DNA of 6,145 nt from Draconibacterium sp. (GTDB lineage: Bacteria; Bacteroidota; Bacteroidia; Bacteroidales; Prolixibacteraceae). The notes beneath the pieces were generated by a model that was not told the DNA's origin, searched no databases, and saw only the letters and a program-made list of their open reading frames with translations. This document shows positions 1 through 6,145 of the stretch, piece by piece. Made by a program: the position numbers and the translations under genes. Position 1 is the stretch's first letter; every line of letters starts with the position of its first letter. The DNA lies in contig WGCT01000200.1 of NCBI GenBank assembly GCA_015493625.1, forward strand, positions 1-6,145, written 5' to 3'.

Positions 1-11
1 CTATAAATTGG

Positions 12-23
12 AACAATATTGTT
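12..23. repeat. 12-bp perfect palindrome followed by a T-run
   Basis: AACAATATTGTT reads the same on both strands and runs into eight T residues at 22-29. A partial inverted copy lies downstream: ATTGGAA at 7-13 is complementary to TTCCAAT at 86-92, and ATTGTT at 18-23 is complementary to AACAAT at 81-86. These could be operator half-sites for the gene at 162, or chance in AT-rich DNA. As a hairpin the palindrome has only about four A/T-rich pairs, so it is a poor terminator. No regulator is assigned. Confidence 0.3.
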
Positions 24-131
24 TTTTTTGCCTGACTCTTGACTGAAAATTGCACATTCTACTAAAAATAAGTTTTAGAAAACAATTCCAATATTCATTT
101 TATATCGAACTCAAATAAACCCAATTCTGAT

Positions 132-139
132 TATCTTTG
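132..139 (+). promoter_or_regulatory. Probable Bacteroidota -7 promoter element (TATCTTTG)
   Basis: TATCTTTG matches the Bacteroidota sigma-ABfr -7 consensus TAnnTTTG at every fixed position. It lies 22 bases before the ATG at 162, implying transcription starting a few bases downstream and a short leader of roughly 15-20 nt. The -33 TTTG/TTG expected about 19-21 bases upstream (around 107-113) is not recognisable, so the promoter may be weak or activator-dependent. No reverse-strand match (CAAAnnTA) that would indicate a divergent promoter was found in 1-161. Confidence 0.55.
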
Positions 140-161
140 CACTAAATTTTTGTTTATAAGT

Positions 162-3077
162 ATGATTGATAAATTACTGCAACTGAAATCTCAACTCGAA
201 GGCGATCTTTTCCTCGATAATGTACAGCGTGTTTTATATTCTACCGATGCATCGCAATATAAAGAGCTGCCGCTGGCAGTTACCAAACCAAAGTCGAAAG
301 AAGATATTAAGAAGATAATTGCATTTGCCCGCGAAAACGGCACTTCTGTTATTCCGCGCGGAGCGGGAACTTCGCTTGCCGGGCAGGTTGTTGGTAGCGG
401 AATTGTTGTCGATATATCGAAATATATGAACCGGATTATTGAGTTCAATAAAGAGGAGAGATATGTTGTTGTTGAACCGGGTGTTGTTCCGGCAGAGCTC
501 AATCTTTTTCTTGCTGAGCACGGTTTGCAATTTGGCCCCGAAACATCGACCGCCAACCGCTGTGTTGTTGGCGGAATGTTGGGAAACAATTCGTGCGGAC
601 TGCACTCGATTGTTTATGGCAGCGTTCGCGAACATATTCTGGAGGTAGATGCTATTCTTGCCGACAGCTCTGAAACTACGTTTAAGCCACTTACAAAAGA
701 GGAATTCCAACAAAAACTGACCGATAATCCCAATCAACTCGAAAAAGCGATTTACAAAAACATAGACGATATTTTATCGAATCCCGAAAATCAAAAAGAG
801 ATTCGCGATAAATTTCCGGCTCCCGAACTTACCCGTAGAAATATGGGATATGCAATCGATTCGTTACTCAATTCGGAAATATATACTGAGGGAGGCCAAC
901 CATTTAACTTTTGCAAATTGCTTGCAGGCTCCGAAGGAACTCTCGCTTTTTCGTACCGTATTAAGTTGAATTTAATACCGCTGCCTCCAAAATATAAAGG
1001 ACTGGTTTGTGCACATTTCGAAACACTGGAAGAGTCGTTGCACGGAAATTTGGTTGCACTGAAACACAATCCAACGGCCATTGAATTGATGGACGATGCC
1101 ATTATGCAGTGCACAAAAGGAAACCGCGAACAGAATAAAAACCGCTTTTTTGTAAAAGGCGACCCGGGTGCTATGTTAATTATCGAGTTTTCATTCGAAA
1201 CCGAAAAAGAGTTAACCGACACGGCTGCTGCACTCGAAAAAGATTTTCGCAATGCGGGGCTGGGGTACCATTTCCCGTTGGTTACCGGTGCCGAAAAAAT
1301 AAAGCAGGTGTGGGCTTTACGAACAGCCGGGCTGGGATTGCTGTCGAATATTCCGGGCGACCGCAAAGGAGTGCCGGGAATTGAAGACACCGCCGTTTTA
1401 CCCAAATATCTTCCCTATTACATTGCCGACCTGAAAGAGGTTTTGGGAAAACTCGGCCTCGACAATATTTACTATGCACACATTGCCACCGGCGAAATCC
1501 ATTTCCGTCCGCTTATTAATTTTAAAGATCCCGAAGATGTAAAACTTTTCGACACGTTGATGAACGAAGTGGCAGCACTGGTTAAAAAATACCGGGGCTC
1601 AATGAGTGGCGAGCACGGCGACGGCCGGGTACGCGGGAAATTTATACCGTTTATGTTGGGCGAACGTAACTATCAACGGGTTAAAGATGTAAAAAAAGCG
1701 TGGGATCCGTATACGGTTTTTAACCCCGGCAAAATTGTCGATACTCCGCCAATTACCGAAAGTTTACGCGTAATTCCGGGAAAAAAAATTCCGGAGGTAA
1801 AAACCACTTTCAACTTTTCGAAAAACAAAGGCTATTTCCGCAGTATCGAAAAATGTAACGGCTCGGGCGACTGCCGGAAAAGTTCGAAAATTGGTGGTAC
1901 ACTTTGTCCTACTTTTATGGCCACGCGCGACGAAGATAAATCGACTCGCGGACGAGCAAATATTTTGCGCGAGTATTTATACAACAACGAAAAAGAGAAC
2001 CTTTTCGACCATAAAGAGATTTACGATATTCTCGACCTTTGTATTTCGTGTAAAGCGTGTAAAAGCGAGTGCCCGTCGAGTGTTGATATGGCAAAGCTGA
2101 AAGCCGAGTTTATGCAGAATTATTACGACATTCACGGCATTCCAATGCGCTCGCGATTAATTGCATATTTACCACGTTTAAATAAACTGGCAGTGGTTTT
2201 CCGTCCCATATCAAATTTTATGATGAACACTTCGTTGATGAAGAAAAGCATCGGATTTTCTACTAAACGAACTGTGCCACCACTATCGAAAATTACTTTG
2301 AACCGGTGGTCGGGAAAAGGAATTCCACTTCCGGAAAACAAGAAGAAAGGGAAAGTTTACCTTTTTAACGACGAGTTTACCAACTACAACGAAAGTGATA
2401 TTGGAATTAAGGCAATTCTTCTTTTAACACAACTTGGCTACGAGGTGAAAATTCCAGTTCACAAAGAGAGTGGACGTACATTCCTTTCGAAAGGATTAAT
2501 CAGTACCGCTAAAAAAATTGCCGCCGAAAATGTTACTCTTTTGAAAGATATTGTTTCGGCAGAGACACCGCTTGTGGGAATTGAACCCTCGGCAATTCTG
2601 GCTTTCCGCGACGAATACCCGGAGCTGGTGGATAAAAGCCTGCAACCGGCTGCCAATAAGCTGGCAAAAAATACACTTCTTTTTGAAGAGTTTATTTCAG
2701 CAGAAATAGAGAAAGGAAACATTTCGGAAACCGATTTTACTACCGACGAGAAGCAGATTTTGTTGCATGGGCACTGCCAGCAAAAAGCAATTGCTTCAAC
2801 CGCTCCGTCGATAAAAATGCTTTCGTTGCCGGTTAACTATTCGGTAAAAGAGATTCCGTCGGGCTGTTGTGGAATGGCCGGCTCGTTTGGGTACGAAAAA
2901 GAGCATTACGATTTGTCGATGAAAATTGGCGAGATGGTACTTTTCCCCGCTGTTCGCGAGGCAGAAGATAAAGTTGTTATTTCGGCTCCGGGAACTTCGT
3001 GCCGCCACCACATTAAAGATGGTACCGGGAAATCGGCAAAACATCCGGTGGAAGTGTTGTACGAGGCGTTGGCTTAA
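162..3077 (+). CDS. FAD-linked 2-hydroxyacid dehydrogenase with Fe-S and CCG domains (YdiJ / D-2-hydroxyglutarate dehydrogenase type)
   Basis: This 971-residue protein should oxidise a D-2-hydroxyacid to the 2-oxoacid at FAD and pass electrons through Fe-S clusters to an acceptor, perhaps the quinone pool. Domains in order: PCMH-type FAD-binding domain (about 35-270) with PRGAGTSLAGQ at 65-75, GNNSCG at 141-146 and GSEGTL at 256-261; FAD-oxidase C-terminal domain (about 275-530); Fe-S region with Cys565, Cys571, Cys582 and a CxxCxxCxxxCP motif (Cys627, 630, 633, 637); and a CCG-like domain (about 730-970) with HGHC (Cys872), CCG (Cys902-903) and GTSCRHH (Cys947). His440, His447 and Glu484 match the spacing of the metal site of D-2-hydroxyglutarate dehydrogenases, and His485 fits the catalytic base; Arg387 may bind substrate carboxylate. 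There is no signal peptide or clear membrane span, so it is probably cytoplasmic and possibly membrane-associated. E. coli YdiJ (about 1018 residues) has the same architecture. I chose ATG 162 because the in-frame TTG at 150 lies close to the likely transcription start and adds only four residues. The family is secure; the substrate (D-2-hydroxyglutarate, D-lactate or other) is inferred. Confidence 0.93.
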   Translation: MIDKLLQLKSQLEGDLFLDNVQRVLYSTDASQYKELPLAVTKPKSKEDIKKIIAFARENGTSVIPRGAGTSLAGQVVGSGIVVDISKYMNRIIEFNKEERYVVVEPGVVPAELNLFLAEHGLQFGPETSTANRCVVGGMLGNNSCGLHSIVYGSVREHILEVDAILADSSETTFKPLTKEEFQQKLTDNPNQLEKAIYKNIDDILSNPENQKEIRDKFPAPELTRRNMGYAIDSLLNSEIYTEGGQPFNFCKLLAGSEGTLAFSYRIKLNLIPLPPKYKGLVCAHFETLEESLHGNLVALKHNPTAIELMDDAIMQCTKGNREQNKNRFFVKGDPGAMLIIEFSFETEKELTDTAAALEKDFRNAGLGYHFPLVTGAEKIKQVWALRTAGLGLLSNIPGDRKGVPGIEDTAVLPKYLPYYIADLKEVLGKLGLDNIYYAHIATGEIHFRPLINFKDPEDVKLFDTLMNEVAALVKKYRGSMSGEHGDGRVRGKFIPFMLGERNYQRVKDVKKAWDPYTVFNPGKIVDTPPITESLRVIPGKKIPEVKTTFNFSKNKGYFRSIEKCNGSGDCRKSSKIGGTLCPTFMATRDEDKSTRGRANILREYLYNNEKENLFDHKEIYDILDLCISCKACKSECPSSVDMAKLKAEFMQNYYDIHGIPMRSRLIAYLPRLNKLAVVFRPISNFMMNTSLMKKSIGFSTKRTVPPLSKITLNRWSGKGIPLPENKKKGKVYLFNDEFTNYNESDIGIKAILLLTQLGYEVKIPVHKESGRTFLSKGLISTAKKIAAENVTLLKDIVSAETPLVGIEPSAILAFRDEYPELVDKSLQPAANKLAKNTLLFEEFISAEIEKGNISETDFTTDEKQILLHGHCQQKAIASTAPSIKMLSLPVNYSVKEIPSGCCGMAGSFGYEKEHYDLSMKIGEMVLFPAVREAEDKVVISAPGTSCRHHIKDGTGKSAKHPVEVLYEALA

Positions 3078-3089
3078 AACATTTTTCTA
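3078..3089. other. 12-bp convergent intergenic junction
   Basis: The TAA of the dehydrogenase (3075-3077) and the TAG of the facing sulfatase (3090-3092, read on the minus strand) are 12 bases apart. The gap is AT-rich with one T-run and no inverted repeat, so it holds no intrinsic terminator for either gene. A T-run at 3113-3119 lies inside the sulfatase gene, but I see no GC-rich stem before it. Transcripts from the two sides probably overlap at their 3' ends, or end by another mechanism. Confidence 0.6.
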
Positions 3090-4646
3090 CTAATCCCAAT
3101 ATTTATCCATTATTTTTTTCATTACCGGGAATTTATCGTCGGTGTCGCTTACCTCTTTTTTAAGTTTTAAAAGTTCTTTTTTCATCTTCGAAATAACCGG
3201 GGCATATTCGCTGTCGTTATAAGCATTGTGCAACTCTTTTGGGTCTTTTTTCAGGTCGTAGAATTCCCATGCAGGCACGGTGTTTATGTGTTCGGCTTCC
3301 GGCATATTTAAGTTTTGCCCGTAAAAAAAGGCCAGTTTATATCTGTGGTTGCGAATTCCAAAATGCCCGGGACGTTTTACCGAGTGCAGCCAGTAGCGAT
3401 AATACATCGATTTACGCCACTCTTTTGGTGTGTTCCCTTTCAGGTTTTCGCGAAAACTTACGCCTTGAATAAATGCAGGTTTTTTAATATTGGCATAATC
3501 GGCAAGAAGTGCCGGAAAATCGATGTTCAGAATAATATCGTCGATACGCGAGCCACCTTTAATTTCTTTCGGATAGCGAATAACGAAGGGCATTCGCAAC
3601 GACTCTTCGTAAATTAACCGTTTATCGAAAAACCCGTGCTCGCCTAAAAAATAACCCTGGTCGGCTGTGTAAATAACAACCGTGTTTTTTGCAAGTCCCG
3701 ATTTTTCGAGGTAATCGAGAAGCTTTCCAATGTTGTCGTCAACAGCAGCACCACTTCGTATATAATCTTTAATAAATTTATGGTACGTTTTTTTTCTTGT
3801 GGCAATACGGTCTAATCCATCAATCGAAAAAGGTAATCCCGGGTAGTGAGCCCAAAAATCAGGATTTTTGGTGTTCTCTAAATAGCGGTCTTTCAAAGCG
3901 TCCATGGTTTGTCCCTCAAAAGTGCGACCGGTTGTCTCTTTCCCAAAATCGTATAACGATTTGGGTTCAGGAATTTCAACTCCATCGAGAAGATTTTTAA
4001 AACGTGCCGGATAGTCGAACGGTTCGTGGGTGGCTTTAAAATGGCACATCATTAAAAAGGGTTTTGTTTTGTCGCGGTTCTTTATCCAATCGATGGTTAA
4101 TCCTGCAATTACATCGGTTGAAAAACCTTTGTGTTCAACTCCGCCTCCATAGTAGTATTCCCAGTTCTCTTTTGTTTTCAATACCGGATTCCAATATCTT
4201 CCCTGTCCGGGTAAAACACAATAATAATCGAACCCGGTTGGCTCTTTTTTCAAATGCCATTTCCCAATAATTGCAGTTTGGTAACCGTTTCTCTGAAACA
4301 CTTTTGCAATATTTATACTGTCGGGTTCCATTGCTTCGGAAAGTGTGTAAATACCGTTTCGATGGCTGTACTGGCCGGTTAAAATTGTTGCCCGGCTGGG
4401 TGTGCAAATCGAGTTTGTACAGAAACAGTTGTTTAATACACAACCTTCGTCGGCAAGTTTCCGAATATTGGGTGTGTGAACCACATCTTTTAGAATTCCG
4501 CCGTAAACTCCCCATGCTTGCGAAGTGTGGTCGTCGCTTAAAATAAAAAGAATATTTGGACGCTCTTTATTTTTTTGTTTAGTACTGCACGCCGAAAGCA
4601 TTATTAGGAGGGCAAGAATAAGAAATTGAAAGATTCTTGTTGTCAT
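3090..4646 (-). CDS. Lipoprotein S1-family sulfatase (possibly N-acetylglucosamine-6-sulfatase-like)
   Basis: This 518-residue enzyme should hydrolyse sulfate esters on a glycan outside the cytoplasm. Residues 1-20 are a lipoprotein signal peptide: Arg4, a hydrophobic stretch, then lipobox LSAC with Cys20 as the lipidated residue. The alkaline-phosphatase-fold sulfatase domain begins at NILFILSDDH (metal ligands Asp38, Asp39). The signature CTPSRATILTG starts at Cys81 (codon 4404-4406), the residue converted to formylglycine. GKWH at 128-131 and His207 fit the active-site Lys/His residues. ADQGYFLGEHGFFDKR supplies Asp329 and Gln330 as probable metal ligands and Lys342. The C-terminal part (about 410-500, EFYDLKKDPKELHN at 461-474) resembles the DUF4976 sulfatase C-terminal domain. 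Total length is normal for S1 sulfatases. ATG 4646 is chosen because the next Met (16) would destroy the signal peptide. The gene follows a second sulfatase after 26 bases, with no promoter or Shine-Dalgarno motif between them, so it is probably second in an operon. LPGQGRYWNP and the DQG motif recall GlcNAc-6-sulfatase relatives (SulfAtlas S1_11), but the substrate is not certain. Confidence 0.95.
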   Translation of the reverse strand: MTTRIFQFLILALLIMLSACSTKQKNKERPNILFILSDDHTSQAWGVYGGILKDVVHTPNIRKLADEGCVLNNCFCTNSICTPSRATILTGQYSHRNGIYTLSEAMEPDSINIAKVFQRNGYQTAIIGKWHLKKEPTGFDYYCVLPGQGRYWNPVLKTKENWEYYYGGGVEHKGFSTDVIAGLTIDWIKNRDKTKPFLMMCHFKATHEPFDYPARFKNLLDGVEIPEPKSLYDFGKETTGRTFEGQTMDALKDRYLENTKNPDFWAHYPGLPFSIDGLDRIATRKKTYHKFIKDYIRSGAAVDDNIGKLLDYLEKSGLAKNTVVIYTADQGYFLGEHGFFDKRLIYEESLRMPFVIRYPKEIKGGSRIDDIILNIDFPALLADYANIKKPAFIQGVSFRENLKGNTPKEWRKSMYYRYWLHSVKRPGHFGIRNHRYKLAFFYGQNLNMPEAEHINTVPAWEFYDLKKDPKELHNAYNDSEYAPVISKMKKELLKLKKEVSDTDDKFPVMKKIMDKYWD

Positions 4647-4672
4647 TCTTGTTTGAATGTATTGGTACTAAT

Positions 4673-6145
4673 TTAGTCGAGAATAGTCGAGAGATTATTT
4701 TCTCCTTTATAAATTTCGCGCCACTCTTTTATTTGCTCATTTCCCGACCTACTGTCTTCCGGATAATTGGGACTGTAAAGCATTGTTTTTTCACGAGTTA
4801 CAAGTTTGCCATCTTTAACAAATCCTTCTCCTCGTTCGCTTAAATGTTGCACCATTCGTTCACGCCATTTTAAAAGTTCTTTTTCGAAATCTTTTTTTAC
4901 CGATAGGTTTACGGTTTCGCCGGGGTCGTTTTTAAGGTCGAAAAGCTGTTCTTTTCCTGTTCTGAAAAACCAAATGTATTTCCATTTCCCATCGGTTAAA
5001 GCAGCCCAGTAATTGTCTTTGCTGTAACATGTCGAATGTTCCATATCGATATATTGTCGCCACGATGCCGCCGGATTTTTAATTAACGACAGGAGCGATT
5101 GTCCATCCATATCGTCAGGGATTTTTACCCCTGCCGCATCGAGGAAAGTTGGTAGAAAATCGCGTAATTCCGTTGGGTTCTCCAATATTGAACCTCGTTT
5201 TAATTGCCCCTTAAAATTTTTTGGCCACTGTATTATAAACGGAATGTTCGAAGAACCTTCGTAGGCATACGTTTTTCGCCAATGATAGTGGTCGCCCAGC
5301 ATATCGCCATGGTCGGAAGTAAAGCAGATTATTGAGTTGTCGTACATCCCTTTTTCTTTTAGTGCATCAATAATTTTTCCAATCATTTCGTCGATAAACG
5401 AGATATTTGCGTAGTAGTACTTTCGACTTTTTACTGCATGTGCAACGCCAAAATTTCCATAGGCTGCATTTGGCCCACCATGTACGGTATCGAGATAATG
5501 ACACCAGTCGCCAATAAATGGTTCAGGGATTTTAGCATCTTTATACATATCGACAAAACGTTGTGGAGGGTCGTACGGACTGTGGGGCCTGGCAAACGAC
5601 ACTTTTAGAAAAAGGGGCTTGTCGAGGTCGTAGTTTTTAATTAATTCAACGGCTGTTTTTCCTGTCCAATAAGTTGGATGCAAGTCTTCTTTTAGTTTGT
5701 AAATGCCTGCTCTGTGCTCGTTCCATCCAATTCCCGTGGCATCGGGATTTTCGCCCGGTGCATTTAGTTTAAACCAATCGCGGTAGTCGCTAATGTAACC
5801 GTCTTGCTCAACGCGCCCACTTTCGTCGGTTAACGTGCCATTAAACCCGTGTAATGCTTTTTGTGGGAACCAGTGCATTTTACCAATTCCGAACGTGTAG
5901 TACCCGGCCTCTTTTAACATTTCCGGCATTTCGTATTTGTATTTGCGTGCTACTCTTCCGTAGCCCAACATTCCGTGATGCCAGGGCGACATGCCGGTTA
6001 ACAATCCGGCGCGTGCCGGTGTGCAACTTGGTACTGACGAGTAACCGTTAACAAACCTAACGCCCTCTTTGGCAATGTTATCGATATTTGGCGACACAAC
6101 AGCACTATTTCCCATGCAGCCCAGTGCATCGGCGCGGTGTTGGTC
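4673..6145 (-). CDS. S1-family arylsulfatase-type sulfatase, N-terminus cut by the window edge
   Basis: This is a second sulfate-ester hydrolase, probably periplasmic or exported and acting on a sulfated glycan. 490 residues are visible and the reading frame is open to the last base. The first ten are DQHRADALGC, the standard continuation of the N-terminal sulfatase metal-binding segment, so the ATG at 6113-6115 is internal; I expect only some tens of residues upstream, including any signal peptide. In fragment numbering, CTPARAGLLTG starts at Cys41 (codon 6023-6025, formylglycine precursor), GKMHW is at 88-92, ARPHSPYDPP at 185-194, and SDHGDMLGDH at 277-286 with Asp278 and His279 as probable metal ligands and Lys291 following. 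The FDLKNDPGE segment (402-410) is the usual sulfatase C-terminal strand region. GKMH and SDHGDMLGDH set it apart from the neighbour (GKWH, ADQGYFLGEH), so the pair is not a recent duplication and probably has different substrates. It is likely first in the operon. The exact subfamily and substrate are unknown. Confidence 0.94.
   Translation of the reverse strand, partial: DQHRADALGCMGNSAVVSPNIDNIAKEGVRFVNGYSSVPSCTPARAGLLTGMSPWHHGMLGYGRVARKYKYEMPEMLKEAGYYTFGIGKMHWFPQKALHGFNGTLTDESGRVEQDGYISDYRDWFKLNAPGENPDATGIGWNEHRAGIYKLKEDLHPTYWTGKTAVELIKNYDLDKPLFLKVSFARPHSPYDPPQRFVDMYKDAKIPEPFIGDWCHYLDTVHGGPNAAYGNFGVAHAVKSRKYYYANISFIDEMIGKIIDALKEKGMYDNSIICFTSDHGDMLGDHYHWRKTYAYEGSSNIPFIIQWPKNFKGQLKRGSILENPTELRDFLPTFLDAAGVKIPDDMDGQSLLSLIKNPAASWRQYIDMEHSTCYSKDNYWAALTDGKWKYIWFFRTGKEQLFDLKNDPGETVNLSVKKDFEKELLKWRERMVQHLSERGEGFVKDGKLVTREKTMLYSPNYPEDSRSGNEQIKEWREIYKGENNLSTILD

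Noticed and set aside
12..29. Palindrome plus T-run as an intrinsic terminator of an upstream gene
   Set aside because: The possible stem is about four A/T-rich pairs with the palindrome centre used up as loop, too weak to support a terminator.
1..57. 18-codon minus-strand frame from ATG at 55-57 to TAG at 1-3
   Set aside because: It is very short, lysine-rich only because of the T-run, and has no promoter or ribosome-binding evidence.
150..161. TTG at 150 as the start of the dehydrogenase
   Set aside because: It adds only MFIS, begins about 10 bases after the promoter element, and ATG at 162 is a better start with the usual family N-terminus.
191..737. Overlapping minus-strand open frames within the dehydrogenase gene (132 and 167 codons)
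   Set aside because: They lie opposite a strongly conserved coding region, match no family I know, and have no promoter; they are shadows of the real gene.
791..1405. 204-codon minus-strand open frame
   Set aside because: It is antisense to the FAD-oxidase domain with low-complexity serine/proline-rich composition and no recognisable domain.
3113..3119. T-run after the dehydrogenase stop as a rho-independent terminator
   Set aside because: No GC-rich inverted repeat precedes it, and it encodes lysine codons near the end of the sulfatase gene.
4381..4440. Dense cysteines (Cys69, 74, 76, 81) before the sulfatase signature as a novel metal site
   Set aside because: CFCTNSICxPSR-like segments are familiar in this sulfatase group; only Cys69 looks extra, which is not enough for a new site.
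4135..4515. 126-codon minus-strand frame within the lipoprotein sulfatase
   Set aside because: It is an alternative frame of the sulfatase gene; the sulfatase frame is intact and carries all motifs, so this is not a frameshifted part.

Overview
The window looks like chromosomal DNA from a member of the Bacteroidota, possibly a marine or anaerobic polysaccharide degrader. The evidence is a TAnnTTTG-type -7 promoter element (TATCTTTG at 132-139), no Shine-Dalgarno-like sequence before either visible start codon, a Bacteroidota-type lipoprotein signal peptide, and two S1-family sulfatases side by side. Base composition is moderate, about 40-45% GC by eye, and similar throughout, so nothing suggests recent transfer. 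Genus-level placement is not possible from this sequence alone.

Layout: positions 1-161 are an AT-rich leader with the promoter element and a few weak inverted repeats. Positions 162-3077 (+) encode one large FAD- and iron-sulfur-dependent 2-hydroxyacid dehydrogenase of the YdiJ / D-2-hydroxyglutarate dehydrogenase type, with flavin half and Fe-S/CCG half fused in one chain. Only 12 bases separate its stop from the stop of a convergent gene. Positions 3090-4646 (-) encode a lipoprotein sulfatase, and 4673 to the right edge (-) encode a second, quite different sulfatase whose start lies outside the window. The two sulfatases are 26 bases apart on the same strand and are probably co-transcribed, second sulfatase first, from a promoter beyond position 6145.

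How they work together: the sulfatases probably act one after the other, or on different sulfate positions, of a sulfated glycan. Both have the cysteine-type CxPxR signature and therefore need a formylglycine-generating maturase encoded elsewhere. The dehydrogenase faces the opposite way with its own promoter and is most simply read as an unrelated housekeeping neighbour that oxidises D-2-hydroxyglutarate, D-lactate or a similar D-2-hydroxyacid.

I found no RNA genes, mobile elements, CRISPR arrays, frameshifted genes or unknown coding genes. The window reads as ordinary metabolic and polysaccharide-utilisation sequence. I do not see a convincing undescribed system; the findings are modest points for checking.
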